Positions 46,193-55,686 of a stretch of 64,000 bases of DNA are shown here, in pieces. The stretch is from NCBI GenBank assembly GCA_029238315.1, contig JAQWGI010000008.1, forward strand, positions 62,001-126,000, given 5' to 3'. The first letter of the stretch is position 1. Each line of letters starts with the position of its first letter. Under the pieces are notes generated by a model. That model was not told the DNA's origin. It searched no databases and saw nothing but the letters and a program-made list of their open reading frames with translations. A program made the position numbers and the translations under genes. The stretch is from Polaribacter sp. (GTDB lineage: Bacteria; Bacteroidota; Bacteroidia; Flavobacteriales; Flavobacteriaceae).

Positions 46193-46759
46193 TTACTTTC
46201 CATTAAAAGCATTCATTGTATTTGCCATACCTGCAGTTGTAAAAGAAGTGATAAGATTACAAGAAACAGTAATGCGTTCTATAAGCAAACTTTCTTCTTC
46301 TTTAGACCATTGGTTTAATACAAAATCTACTTGTCTTCCTTTTGCATAATTAGCACCTACACCAAAACGAAACCTTGGGTAATTTGTGGTGTTTAATTTT
46401 TCTTGAATGTCTTTTAAACCGTTATGACCGCCAGCAGAACCTTTTCCTTTTAAACGTATGGTTCCAAAATCAATATTTAAATCGTCTGTAATAATTAGCG
46501 TATTTTCAATAGAAATTTTTTCTTTTTCCATCCAATACTTTACTGCTTTTCCGCTTAAATTCATATAGGTACTTGGTTTTAATAAAATCAAAGTACGTCC
46601 TTTAAACCGAAAGCTGGCAACATCTCCTAACTTGTCGGTTTCAAAAATAGCATCATACTCTTTAGCCAATGCATCTAGTATTTTAAAACCAATATTGTGT
46701 CGTGTATCATCGTATTGCGCTCCAATATTTCCTAAACCAACAATTAAAAATTTTTTCAT
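46193..46759 (-). CDS. pth: peptidyl-tRNA hydrolase
   Basis: 188 residues. Frees tRNA from peptidyl-tRNA. Conserved GLGNIGAQYDDTRHNIGF (catalytic His), LLKPSTYMNLSGKAV and DDLNIDFGTIRLKGKGSAGGHNGL are intact. Downstream of rplY and separated from it by a terminator. Confidence 0.97.
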   Translation of the reverse strand: MKKFLIVGLGNIGAQYDDTRHNIGFKILDALAKEYDAIFETDKLGDVASFRFKGRTLILLKPSTYMNLSGKAVKYWMEKEKISIENTLIITDDLNIDFGTIRLKGKGSAGGHNGLKDIQEKLNTTNYPRFRFGVGANYAKGRQVDFVLNQWSKEEESLLIERITVSCNLITSFTTAGMANTMNAFNGK

Positions 46760-46793
46760 GTGCTACAAAAATAAGAAGAATTAACTAATTTAA

Positions 46794-46818
46794 GATTCTG
46801 AAAAATAAATTCAGAACA
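46794..46818. repeat. ctgaa/ttcag palindromic repeat variant
   Basis: gattctgaaaaataaattcagaac is a variant of the 1077-1100 and 10938-10962 element, located beside the rplY terminator. Confidence 0.45.
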
Positions 46819-46820
46819 AG

Positions 46821-46852
46821 AAAAAAGCGTTACCATAAAGTAACGCTTTTTA
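46821..46852 (-). terminator. terminator after rplY
   Basis: aaaagcgttac/gtaacgctttt stem with a 6-nt loop and T run on the minus strand. Confidence 0.9.
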
Positions 46853-46874
46853 TAATTATAAGAATATTTTATGC

Positions 46875-47489
46875 TTATTCTGCTGCTGGAGCCTCAGGAG
46901 CTGCTTCTGCAGTTTCTTCTTCTTCGTCTTCTAATTCTGCAGTTGCGTTACGAGACATTCTAACTTGTACAACAACAGTGTTGTCTGGGTGTAAAAAAGT
47001 ACAGTTATTGCTGTCAATGTCTGTTACAAATAATTTACTCCCAATTTTTAATTTAGAGATATCTGCATTGAAAAAATCTGGCAAATTACCTGGTAAAGCT
47101 TTTACTCTTAACTTACGCTTTGGAAAACGTAAAGAACCACCATTTAATACTCCAGGAGCACTTCCAACAAGTTTAACAGGAATATTCATTGTAACTTCCT
47201 TATCATCAAATAATTGATAAAAATCGATGTGTAAGATCTTATCTGTTACTGGATGGAATTGAATGTCTTGTAAAATGGCAGCTACTTTTTTGCCATCTAA
47301 CTCAATCGTTGCAGTATATACATTTGGAGTATATACCAAGTTTTTAAATGCCAATTCTGGCGCTGAAAAATGCATTGGCTTGTCTCCTCCGTATATAACG
47401 CAAGGAACCTGACCAGCATTACGTAAGGCTTTTGTTGCTACTTTACCTACGCTTTCTCTTTGAGATCCTTTGATTGTAATTGATTTCAT
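46875..47489 (-). CDS. rplY: ribosomal protein bL25 / general stress protein Ctc
   Basis: 204 residues: an N-terminal L25 5S-rRNA-binding domain ([22 protein letters not shown] ... ILHIDFYQL, given in part) and a C-terminal TL5/Ctc beta domain, then an acidic Ala/Glu tail. Binds 5S rRNA in the large subunit. 26 nt downstream of prs. Confidence 0.96.
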   Translation of the reverse strand: MKSITIKGSQRESVGKVATKALRNAGQVPCVIYGGDKPMHFSAPELAFKNLVYTPNVYTATIELDGKKVAAILQDIQFHPVTDKILHIDFYQLFDDKEVTMNIPVKLVGSAPGVLNGGSLRFPKRKLRVKALPGNLPDFFNADISKLKIGSKLFVTDIDSNNCTFLHPDNTVVVQVRMSRNATAELEDEEEETAEAAPEAPAAE

Positions 47490-47515
47490 TACTTATATTT
47501 AATTGTTATTAATAT

Positions 47516-48457
47516 TTACATTAAAAATTGTTCGCTGATGCTTCTGTTCTCTTGAACTTTATGCATGATATCTGCGAATAAAGGGGCGCAAGATACAACT
47601 TTTATCTTAGAACTCTCTCTTTTTAAAGGAATTGTATCTGAGACTATTAATTCGATTAAATTAGAATTTTCTATGCGTTCAATTGCGGTTCCAGAAAGTA
47701 TCGGATGCGTACAAATTGCTCGTACACTTTTCGCGCCTCTTTCCATCATTATATCTGCTGCTTTTGCCAATGTTCCTCCAGTATCAATCATATCATCAAC
47801 TAAAATTACATTCTTTCCTTGTACATCTCCAATCAACTCCATGTGAGAAATTACATTGGCTTTTTTACGTTGTTTATAACAAATAACCACGTCAGAATCT
47901 AAATACTTAGAATAGGCATACGCTCTTTTAGAACCACCCATATCTGGTGATGCAATGGTTAAATTGTCTAATTTTAACGATTTTACATAAGGTAAAAAGA
48001 TGGTAGACGCAAACATATGATCTACTGGCTTTTCAAAAAAACCTTGAATTTGATCTGCATGTAAATCCATCGTCATGATTCTAGTTACTCCAGCCGCTTG
48101 TAATAAATTTGCTACTAATTTTGCACCAATGGCAACCCTTGGCTTATCTTTTCTGTCTTGCCTAGCCCACCCAAAATAAGGCATCACTGCAGTTATATGT
48201 CTTGCAGATGCTCTTTTTGCCGCATCAATCATTAATAACATTTCCATTAAATTATCAGAATTCGGAAAAGTAGAACCAATAATAAAAATTCTTCTACCTC
48301 GAATAGATTCTTCAAAAGCGGGCTGAAATTCGCCATCGCTAAAATGAGTTGTGGACACTTTACCTAATTCTGCACCATATTCTTTAGCAATTTTTTCTGC
48401 CAATGGAATGCTCTGAGAACAAGCAAATAATTTTGGAGTTAACTGGTTTGTAGACAT
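47516..48457 (-). CDS. prs: ribose-phosphate pyrophosphokinase
   Basis: 313 residues. Makes PRPP from ribose-5-P and ATP. The PRPP loop LVDDMIDTGGTL, the DLHADQIQGFF segment and the N-terminal FADGE-like FSDGEFQPAFEES are diagnostic. Precedes rplY in a two-gene unit. Confidence 0.98.
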   Translation of the reverse strand: MSTNQLTPKLFACSQSIPLAEKIAKEYGAELGKVSTTHFSDGEFQPAFEESIRGRRIFIIGSTFPNSDNLMEMLLMIDAAKRASARHITAVMPYFGWARQDRKDKPRVAIGAKLVANLLQAAGVTRIMTMDLHADQIQGFFEKPVDHMFASTIFLPYVKSLKLDNLTIASPDMGGSKRAYAYSKYLDSDVVICYKQRKKANVISHMELIGDVQGKNVILVDDMIDTGGTLAKAADIMMERGAKSVRAICTHPILSGTAIERIENSNLIELIVSDTIPLKRESSKIKVVSCAPLFADIMHKVQENRSISEQFLM

Positions 48458-48496
48458 TTAGTTGAGTTTTGTTGTGTGTTAGTTTGTTGTGAGTTG

Positions 48497-48504
48497 CAAA
48501 AGTA
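48497..48504 (-). promoter_or_regulatory. prs promoter -7 box TACTTTTG
   Basis: On the minus strand TACTTTTG matches TAnnTTTG exactly, 39 nt before the prs ATG. Confidence 0.5.
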
Positions 48505-48584
48505 AAAATATTTAATGAGTTGTACTGTTTTTTATGCCTTAATACTAAAATTATTTTTTAAATTTGCAGTCTGATTCTAGATTT

Positions 48585-48666
48585 GCTCGAGTGGCGGAAT
48601 TGGTAGACGCGCTGGATTCAAAATCCAGTTCTTTCGGGAGTGTGGGTTCGATTCCCACCTCGAGTA
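48585..48666 (+). tRNA. tRNA-Leu (anticodon CAA)
   Basis: Type II tRNA with acceptor stem GCTCGAG/CTCGAGT, D-arm with GGTAGACGC, anticodon stem CTGGA-TTCAAAA-TCCAG giving anticodon CAA, a variable arm and T-arm GTGGG-TTCGATT-CCCAC. CCA is not encoded. Followed at once by a terminator. Confidence 0.95.
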
Positions 48667-48672
48667 CAAACA

Positions 48673-48704
48673 AAAACCTCAACTGAAAAGTTGAGGTTTT
48701 TTTT
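48673..48704 (+). terminator. terminator after tRNA-Leu
   Basis: aaaacctcaact/agttgaggtttt with a GAAA loop and T8 tail. Confidence 0.92.
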
Positions 48705-48829
48705 ATTATTAAAACCCTAAACACCTGTCGTTCACAACAATAATTGGTTGTTTGTAACATTTTTAAACACCATATATTTATACGCTATATATTTGTTGTA
48801 TTAAAAAATGGCATTTTGAAAAAGAGCTA

Positions 48830-48858
48830 TTGTATAATTAAAAAGGAAGTGATGTTTG
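48830..48858 (+). promoter_or_regulatory. candidate promoter of a short non-coding unit
   Basis: TTG (48830-48832), 18 nt, gATGTTTG (48851-48858), one mismatch to the flavobacterial consensus. No gene starts before the terminator at 48910. Confidence 0.45.
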
Positions 48859-48863
48859 GTAAC

Positions 48864-48945
48864 CTCAAACAACGCTTACTATGAAAGAGGAAGTGTCTTT
48901 TTAACTTTTAATGCTATTAAAGCGAAAGCTTTAATAGCATTTTTT
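48864..48945 (+). ncRNA. candidate small RNA or leader of about 80 nt
   Basis: Between the promoter above and a strong terminator lies a stretch without a normal gene. It contains a seven-codon frame (atgaaagaggaagtgtctttt then taa, 48881-48904). It may be a stand-alone sRNA or an attenuated leader for the histidine kinase gene downstream (ATG at 49004). No match to a known RNA was recognised. Confidence 0.4.
48910..48945 (+). terminator. strong terminator upstream of the histidine kinase
   Basis: 14-bp stem aatgctattaaagc/gctttaatagcatt (48910-48923, 48928-48941), GAAA tetraloop and T tail, without any coding gene since the tRNA terminator. Confidence 0.92.
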
Positions 48946-49003
48946 CCCCGATTAGAGTTCTTATTATTGAGTATCTTTAATGCCATTAATGAAACATAAA
49001 TTG

Positions 49004-50782
49004 ATGAATAAAAGAAAATACAAATTAATTTTTGCATTTTTTTTGGGGATGTACCTTACAAATGCCCAAACAGAAAAAGCTGCTGATTTAAAAACACTTT
49101 TTAATACTATTAGTTATGATAGTATTATAAAAATTGCAGGGCTTAATAAAACAGCCAAACCTACATACGCTAGACTTCTTATTGCAAGATTAAAATCAGA
49201 GAACTTGGCAGACAGTAGCGTTATAAAGTTATTAGAAATAGAAGCTTCTATCTATAATTTTATTGGAGATTATCCAAAAGAAATGGAGACACTAAAACAA
49301 TTAATTTCTAAATACAATACAACAGAAAAACTCACTTACAACAAACAAATAGGGGTTTTAATTAGCTTTAGCAATGTCTATTACAATTTAAAAGAGTACC
49401 CGCTACTACTAAAAACATATTTAGATATTATTACTATTGCAGAAAAAGAAAAAGACACCTTAAGATTAATTCGCTCTAATAATGGTGCAGGATTTGCTCA
49501 TAAGCTTATGAAAAACTACAACAAGGCACTTTTCTACTACGAAAATGGTTTGCAGTACGTAAAAGATGCAACGCTTGTAAAGAGTGACACCTATCATGCA
49601 ACTTTATTGGGTAATAGTGGCTTAATATTTACCGAGTTTGGAGATTATGATGAAGCTATAAATAGGTTTAGAAAGTCTTTAGAGATTAGAAAGAAACTTA
49701 AAAATATTGGATATTTTGCGGGATCTCACTTAGATATCGCAGAAGTTTATCAACAGAAAAAAAACTTAGACAGTGCAATTTTCTATAATAAAAGAGCCAT
49801 TGATTTAGTTGCAAAAGTAAATGGTAGGGAATGGATGTTACGCGGCTATTTAAACTTATCTAAAATTTATGCAAAACAGCAAGATTTTAAAAATGCATTC
49901 TTTTTTAAAACAAAACACGATTCTATAAATCAATTAATGTTTAATGAAGTTTCTCTTAAAAAACAAGCCTATTTAAAAGCAGAATTAGATTTAGAGAAAA
50001 ATATCACAGAGTTAGAACAGCAACAAATACAACTTGCAGAAACCTCTAAAGAAAGACTCATATTTATTATTGGTCTTATTTGTGTTCTAGGCATTGTACT
50101 TACATTGGTCTATACAATTTCAAAGAAAAACAACATCATTAAACGATCGCTTTTATCTCTAGAAAAAAACAATAAAGAGAAAGAAATACTTCTAAGTGAA
50201 ATTCATCATCGTGTAAAAAATAATCTACAAATGGTTTCTAGCCTTTTGTCATTACAAAGTAATGTAATTAAAAGCCCTGAGGTAAAAGCGGCGTTTAATC
50301 AAGGAAAAAGCAGAATTAAAACCATGTCTTTAGTTCACGAACAACTCTATCAAAAAGATTCTTTTAGTAAAATATCATTTAAAATTTACTTAGAAGAAAT
50401 CATAAAAAATACAACTGCTAGTTTTAAAGCAGGTAATAATTTTAGCTATAAAATAACGTCTACACTATATTTACCCATAGATTTTGGAATGACTTTAGGG
50501 CTTATTATTAATGAAATGCTAACAAATACCTTAAAATATAATGTAGAAAAAGACATTGCTTTTGAAATAGCAATTACAGAAAACAACCAATTTTACACAC
50601 TTAAAGTAAGTGACAATGGTATTGGCTTTGATACATCAAAAATAAACAGCAAAGACAACAATCTTGGTTTTAAATTAATTGAAATTTTATGCAAGCAAAT
50701 TGAAGCTAATTTAGCACTTACTACAAGTTTAAATAACGGTGTAAAATATATAATGACCATCCCTAAAATCAGTAAAAAATAA
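49004..50782 (+). CDS. TPR sensor histidine kinase (HisKA_2 type)
   Basis: About 592 residues from ATG 49004, chosen because MNKRKYKLIFAFFLGMYLTNAQ is a good signal peptide; ATGs at 48980 and 48989 are in frame. The periplasmic part is made of TPR-like helices (GDYDEAINRFRKSLEIRKKL and neighbours), then one membrane span (LIFIIGLICVLGIVLTLVY), the phospho-acceptor EIHHRVKNNLQMVSSLL, and a HATPase domain (NEMLTNTLKY, DNGIGFD). Overlaps the response regulator by one base. Confidence 0.93.
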   Translation: MNKRKYKLIFAFFLGMYLTNAQTEKAADLKTLFNTISYDSIIKIAGLNKTAKPTYARLLIARLKSENLADSSVIKLLEIEASIYNFIGDYPKEMETLKQLISKYNTTEKLTYNKQIGVLISFSNVYYNLKEYPLLLKTYLDIITIAEKEKDTLRLIRSNNGAGFAHKLMKNYNKALFYYENGLQYVKDATLVKSDTYHATLLGNSGLIFTEFGDYDEAINRFRKSLEIRKKLKNIGYFAGSHLDIAEVYQQKKNLDSAIFYNKRAIDLVAKVNGREWMLRGYLNLSKIYAKQQDFKNAFFFKTKHDSINQLMFNEVSLKKQAYLKAELDLEKNITELEQQQIQLAETSKERLIFIIGLICVLGIVLTLVYTISKKNNIIKRSLLSLEKNNKEKEILLSEIHHRVKNNLQMVSSLLSLQSNVIKSPEVKAAFNQGKSRIKTMSLVHEQLYQKDSFSKISFKIYLEEIIKNTTASFKAGNNFSYKITSTLYLPIDFGMTLGLIINEMLTNTLKYNVEKDIAFEIAITENNQFYTLKVSDNGIGFDTSKINSKDNNLGFKLIEILCKQIEANLALTTSLNNGVKYIMTIPKISKK

Positions 50783-51489
50783 TGAAACCTTCAAAAATAC
50801 TTATTGTAGAAGATAATTTAATTATCGCAGAAGACATCAAAGCAAGCCTTATAGAAGAAGGCTACCATGTAGTTGGTGTTGCAGATAATAGCGATGATGC
50901 ATTGCGTTTTATAGAAACCACAAAAATAGATTTAATCTTATTAGATATTATAATTAAAGGCAATTTAAGCGGTATAGAATTAGCAGACATCATTAATGCA
51001 AATTATAGAATTCCGTTTATATTTCTTACCTCTCATTCTGATAAAATTACACTTCAAAAAGCTATGGAATCGAAACCTAAAGGATATATTTTAAAGCCTT
51101 TTACTTTAGTTGACATCCGCACAAACCTTACCATTGCACTTTCTGGCAAAAATAAAGGAAGACATAAGATTATTACAGCGTTTTTTATCATTAAAACAAA
51201 CGGACTATTTGTAAAAATAAATTACAAAGATCTGCTTTTTATAAAGTCTGATGGTAACTACTTAGAAATTTTTACATTTCAACGAAAATATGTGACCAGA
51301 ATGTCTTTTGCAGAACTGTTAGTTATTGTAGGCAATAAAAAGTTTGCACAAGTACACAAATCTTACCTTGCCTATTTACCAAACATTACACAGTTTAACC
51401 ATACCGAAGTTTGTTATGAAGATATAATAATTCCTTTAGGTAGATCTTTCAAGCAAGATTTTTTAGAAAAGATGCATAGTTTTAAATAA
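50782..51489 (+). CDS. LytTR response regulator
   Basis: 235 residues. N-terminal receiver domain with the phosphorylated Asp in LILLDI, and Lys in KPKGYILKPF; C-terminal LytTR DNA-binding domain (LLFIKSDGNYLEIFT). Start and the kinase stop share one base (TAATG), so the pair is translationally coupled and forms a two-component system. Confidence 0.95.
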   Translation: MKPSKILIVEDNLIIAEDIKASLIEEGYHVVGVADNSDDALRFIETTKIDLILLDIIIKGNLSGIELADIINANYRIPFIFLTSHSDKITLQKAMESKPKGYILKPFTLVDIRTNLTIALSGKNKGRHKIITAFFIIKTNGLFVKINYKDLLFIKSDGNYLEIFTFQRKYVTRMSFAELLVIVGNKKFAQVHKSYLAYLPNITQFNHTEVCYEDIIIPLGRSFKQDFLEKMHSFK

Positions 51490-51541
51490 AACAGACTCAT
51501 AAATAATTTTACAAGTCTGTTTTACACATAAAGGAACCTCT

Positions 51542-52900
51542 TTAAAAGGTATCCTTCATCCAATTATAAGGCTTACGTTTTACCCACATTCCGCGTGTAA
51601 AATCTGGGAAATCTTGTGGTTCACCATTATTTTCTATTGACAATTCTGATAGTGGCGTAATTGCGCTCCAAGCTGCAGCATCATAAGCATCTAAAGGTGG
51701 CGCAATATTTTGTTTTGCAGATTCTACAAACGCATTAATTACAAAGAAATCCATACCGCCATGACCAGCTCCTTGTGCATGTTCTCCAAATTTTCTCCAA
51801 AGTGGATGATCGTATTTTTCTAACCATTCTTTTGAAGCGTCCCAACGGTGCGGATCCGATTTTCCTTCAATATACATTCTATCGCCATCTTTTTCCCACA
51901 AACCATTTGCTCCCTGAACTCTAAATCCTAGAGAATAAGGTCTTGGCAAATTACAATCATGTGTTACAATAATGGATTCTCCATTTGCTGTTTCTATGGT
52001 TGATGTAATCACATCGCCTTGTTTAAATTTTAATTTTGCATTCGGATGCTCTTTTCCTCCATGCTTCACAATATAATTATGCAATCCAATTCCTTTTGTT
52101 GCATGAGAAGTTAAAGACATAAAACGATTTCCGCGATTTACATCACACATGGTTGCCATTGGACCAACACCGTGTGTTGGATATACATCTGCATTTCTTA
52201 ATAATGAATGCTGAGTTCTCCAAGCCGATTCAGAGATTCCTTTTTCTCCAAACTCCACACCTTTTCCGTATGCCGATTTTCCATCATTTAGTTTTACAAA
52301 ACGTAAATCATGCTGATATCCACATCTAAAATGCACCAATTCTCCAAACACATTTTGTTTTACCATGTTTAATACTGCCAACACATCTCTTCGATAATTT
52401 ACATTTTCTAAAATCATCATGTGCGTACCAGTTTCTTCATGCGTGTTCACCAAATCCCAACATTCTTCCATGGTATTTGCAGCAGAAACTTCTAATCCTG
52501 CATACACACCTGCTAACATTGCATCTTTTGCCATGCGTGTGTGCCACAGCCAAGGCGTAGAAATAATTACTGCGTCTACCTCTTCTAATTCTAAAAGATT
52601 ACGGTAATCTAAATCATTTTTACCAAAAACCTTCGGCTTCCTTTCTCCTTCTTTTTTGATTCTATTTAATGCGATTGAAATTCTTTTCGGATCAATATCA
52701 CAAATTGCGGTTACCAAAACATCGTCTCTTAACAACACATTATTTAAATGATTGGTTCCTCTTAAGCCAACGCCAATTAAACCAACCTTTAGTTTTTTTA
52801 CAGACCTATTTTTAGTTGCTCCAAATGATAAACCTGGAGACATGGCTATACCTGTACCGATAATGGCTGATTTTCTGATAAAATCTCTTCTTGAACTCAT
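51542..52900 (-). CDS. GH109-like Gfo/Idh/MocA protein, alpha-N-acetylgalactosaminidase family
   Basis: 452 residues with a twin-arginine signal (MSSRRDFIRKSAIIGTG). NAD-binding VGLIGVGLRG, then ENVNYRRDVLAVLNMV, GYQHDLR, YPTHGVGPM, and GAGHGGMDFF match the NAD-dependent GH109 glycosidase described from Elizabethkingia. Likely a periplasmic enzyme removing alpha-GalNAc; the substrate in this organism is inferred. Confidence 0.88.
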   Translation of the reverse strand: MSSRRDFIRKSAIIGTGIAMSPGLSFGATKNRSVKKLKVGLIGVGLRGTNHLNNVLLRDDVLVTAICDIDPKRISIALNRIKKEGERKPKVFGKNDLDYRNLLELEEVDAVIISTPWLWHTRMAKDAMLAGVYAGLEVSAANTMEECWDLVNTHEETGTHMMILENVNYRRDVLAVLNMVKQNVFGELVHFRCGYQHDLRFVKLNDGKSAYGKGVEFGEKGISESAWRTQHSLLRNADVYPTHGVGPMATMCDVNRGNRFMSLTSHATKGIGLHNYIVKHGGKEHPNAKLKFKQGDVITSTIETANGESIIVTHDCNLPRPYSLGFRVQGANGLWEKDGDRMYIEGKSDPHRWDASKEWLEKYDHPLWRKFGEHAQGAGHGGMDFFVINAFVESAKQNIAPPLDAYDAAAWSAITPLSELSIENNGEPQDFPDFTRGMWVKRKPYNWMKDTF

Positions 52901-52998
52901 AATTTTTTTAATTAGTTAGTTGCTATATGATCACTTCAATCTCTTCCAAATTTAGAAAATATTATTTTAGGATTCAGATACTGCGCGTAACTTTTTTA

Positions 52999-53006
52999 TA
53001 TATTTG
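52999..53006 (+). promoter_or_regulatory. candidate -7 box TATATTTG for the HupE-like gene
   Basis: Perfect TAnnTTTG 20 nt before the ATG at 53027; no TTG at -33. Confidence 0.4.
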
Positions 53007-53026
53007 GTTTTCTAAAACCTTTTTTA

Positions 53027-53608
53027 ATGGACGATTTTATTTTATATATAAAAATGGGACTCAATCATGTGTTAGATTTTTCTGCATACGACCACATTCT
53101 TTTTTTAATCGCTTTGGCAGTTGTTTTTTCTTTTCATCAGCTTAAAAAAGTCTTATGGTTAATTACACTCTTTACACTTGGTCATACCTTAACCTTAGCA
53201 TTAGCAGCTTACGGCGTTTTAAAAATTGACGTGACCATTGTAGAATTTTTAATTCCGGTTACCATCTTTATAACTGCGGTTGTAAATATTTTTAACCTTA
53301 AAAGTAATGCCCGTAAAAAAGACAATATTAACTTAATATTTGCCTTGTTTTTTGGGTTAATTCATGGCTTAGGATTCTCTAATTATTTTAGAATGATGAT
53401 TGGTAGAGAAGAAGACAAATTATTACCTTTAATAGAGTTTGCATTAGGAATAGAAATTTCTCAGGTTATTATTGTATTGGGTATTTTAATCATTGGATCT
53501 GTAATACAATCTACCTTAAGGGTTACCAAAAGAGATTGGGTATTAGTAACATCATCCATTGTAATTGGTTTTGTTATTCCAATGATGATTGAGCGTGTTT
53601 TTTGGTAA
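53027..53608 (+). CDS. HupE/UreJ family membrane protein
   Basis: 193 residues with about five to six membrane spans. The N-terminal GLNHVLDFSAYDHILFLIALAVV and FGLIHGLGFSNYF carry the conserved histidines of HupE/UreJ proteins, which may move nickel or act in metal enzyme assembly. No urease or hydrogenase gene is nearby, so the role here is open. Confidence 0.85.
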   Translation: MDDFILYIKMGLNHVLDFSAYDHILFLIALAVVFSFHQLKKVLWLITLFTLGHTLTLALAAYGVLKIDVTIVEFLIPVTIFITAVVNIFNLKSNARKKDNINLIFALFFGLIHGLGFSNYFRMMIGREEDKLLPLIEFALGIEISQVIIVLGILIIGSVIQSTLRVTKRDWVLVTSSIVIGFVIPMMIERVFW

Positions 53609-53651
53609 AAAATTAACGCACTAACAACAGAAAACAAACTACATTAGCTAC

Positions 53652-54077
53652 ATGAACGGAAAGCAATTAAAATACGATTCTGCATATTTAAAAATGGCAC
53701 ATGAATGGGCAAAATTATCGCATTGCGAACGCAAACAAGTTGGAGCGTTAATTGTGAAAGATAGAATGATTATTTCTGACGGATTTAACGGCACACCAAC
53801 TGGTTTTGAAAATCCATGCGAAAATGAAGAAGACTATACCAAATGGTATGTGTTGCATGCAGAAGCCAATGCCATATTAAAAGTAGCTTCTTCTACACAA
53901 TCTTGTAATGGAGCAACTTTATATATTACACTATCTCCTTGCAAAGAATGTAGTAAACTAATTCATCAAGCAGGTATAAAAAGAGTTGTTTTTGCCAATA
54001 AATACAAAGATGAAACTGGTTTAAAATTTTTACAAAAAGCGGGCGTAGAACTAATTCATTTATCAAATGAAGCATAA
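53652..54077 (+). CDS. dCMP deaminase family protein
   Basis: 141 residues. Zinc-site motifs HAEANAIL (His plus catalytic Glu) and PCKEC (two Cys) of the cytidine/deoxycytidylate deaminase fold. It probably makes dUMP for thymidylate synthesis. Its end overlaps the start of the processing-protease gene by 11 nt. Confidence 0.92.
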   Translation: MNGKQLKYDSAYLKMAHEWAKLSHCERKQVGALIVKDRMIISDGFNGTPTGFENPCENEEDYTKWYVLHAEANAILKVASSTQSCNGATLYITLSPCKECSKLIHQAGIKRVVFANKYKDETGLKFLQKAGVELIHLSNEA

Positions 54078-55668
54078 AAATTATTTACCAATCTATTTTG
54101 CTTTCGCAATTGTTTTTGGAATTTTAATAGGGAGTTTTTTTAATGGAGGAAACAGTTCTAATTCTTTATTTGCAAAAAAATCTGCAAATGAAGTAAAGAT
54201 AGAGCGCCTCATAAACTACATTCAAAAAGAATATGTTGATGACGTTAATACAGACGAATTATTAGACGGAGCCATTACTCAAATGCTAGGCAAACTAGAT
54301 CCACACTCCTATTACATTCCAAAAGAAAACCTGCAAGAAATTACCGAAAATATGCAAGGTAATTTTGTAGGAATTGGCGTTCAATTTAGAATGATAAAAG
54401 ATTCAATAACGGTTATTCAACCCATAAAAGGAGGGCCAAGTATTAAAGCAGGCATCAAAGCTGGAGATCGTATTTTAACTGCAAATAAAGATACCTTATA
54501 CGGCAAAAAATACGACAGTAACTCTGTGCCAAAATACCTAAAAGGTGCAGCAAACACAACAATTAATTTACAGGTCTATAGAAAAACCAACGACTCTTTA
54601 TTTACCATTTCTTTAAAAAGAGGAAAAGTAGCCATTAAAAGTGTAGCCGTTTCTTACATGGTTAACGATTCTATTGGCTATATAAAACTAGAGCGTTTTG
54701 CAAGATCTTCATACAAAGAATTTAAAACAGCTCTTATAAAACTTCAAAAAAACGGGATGACCGATTTGGTGTTAGATCTTCGAGGAAATGGCGGTGGATA
54801 TGTAGACATTGCGCAAAAGATTGTAGATGAATTTTTAGAAGACAATAAATTAATTGTTTTTACAAAAGACAACAAAGGTAAAATTGACGAGTATTTTTCT
54901 TCAGAAAAAGGCAGCTTTGAAAAAGGCGGATTGTATGTATTAATTGATCAAAATTCTGCCTCTGCATCAGAAATTGTTGCGGGTGCTTTGCAAGATAATG
55001 ATAGAGGAATTACTTTAGGAAGACGCTCTTTTGGAAAAGGCTTAGTGCAAGAAGAAAAAGATTTAGGAGATGGTTCTGCAGTACGGCTAACCATTGCAAG
55101 ATATTATACTCCAACGGGTAGATCTATTCAAAAACCCTATGAAAAAGGAAAAGAAAACACTTATTCTAGAGACCTTAACAACAGAGTAAAAAGCGGAGAA
55201 TTACTAAGCAAAGACAGCATAAAAGTAGTAGATTCTTTAAAATTTACAACACCTAAAGGAAAAGTTGTTTATGGTGGTGGCGGAATTGTACCTGACGTAT
55301 TTGTAGCGGTGGACACAACTTCCTATTTAAATTCATTTTACTTCAACACCATTCAGAACTTTGCTTTTGATTGGGTAGACAACAACAGAAAAAAATTAAC
55401 AAAAAACAGCTTAGAAAACTTTATTTTAAATTACAACATAGATACTTCTTACGATGCGTATTTAAAAAGTATTAACAGCACTTTAAAAGATACCAGAAGA
55501 AACTACAAACAGCGCTTTAAACCTTCTGGGAAAATTGAAAAGACCCTTAAAGAATATCTAAAAGCTGCAATTGCAAGTCAAATTTATGGAGACGATGGTT
55601 TTTATAGAGTTATACAAGCAGATGATAAAATGTTGCAAAAAGTGTTGGAGTTGGAAACTAAGAATTAA
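54067..55668 (+). CDS. ctpA: C-terminal processing peptidase, S41 family
   Basis: 533 residues with an N-terminal signal anchor (YLPIYFAFAIVFGILIGSFF), a PDZ domain (about 100-180) and the S41 catalytic core: Ser in QNSASASEIVAGAL and Lys in GRRSFGKGLVQ. Acts in the periplasm on C-termini of proteins. A mutilated second copy of part of this gene lies at 62860-63038. Confidence 0.95.
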   Translation: MKHKNYLPIYFAFAIVFGILIGSFFNGGNSSNSLFAKKSANEVKIERLINYIQKEYVDDVNTDELLDGAITQMLGKLDPHSYYIPKENLQEITENMQGNFVGIGVQFRMIKDSITVIQPIKGGPSIKAGIKAGDRILTANKDTLYGKKYDSNSVPKYLKGAANTTINLQVYRKTNDSLFTISLKRGKVAIKSVAVSYMVNDSIGYIKLERFARSSYKEFKTALIKLQKNGMTDLVLDLRGNGGGYVDIAQKIVDEFLEDNKLIVFTKDNKGKIDEYFSSEKGSFEKGGLYVLIDQNSASASEIVAGALQDNDRGITLGRRSFGKGLVQEEKDLGDGSAVRLTIARYYTPTGRSIQKPYEKGKENTYSRDLNNRVKSGELLSKDSIKVVDSLKFTTPKGKVVYGGGGIVPDVFVAVDTTSYLNSFYFNTIQNFAFDWVDNNRKKLTKNSLENFILNYNIDTSYDAYLKSINSTLKDTRRNYKQRFKPSGKIEKTLKEYLKAAIASQIYGDDGFYRVIQADDKMLQKVLELETKN

Positions 55669-55686
55669 TGCCGTTTCTTTGTGGCA

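Noticed and set aside
48551..48760. 69-residue frame on the minus strand
   Set aside because: It runs through the tRNA-Leu gene and its terminator in antisense.
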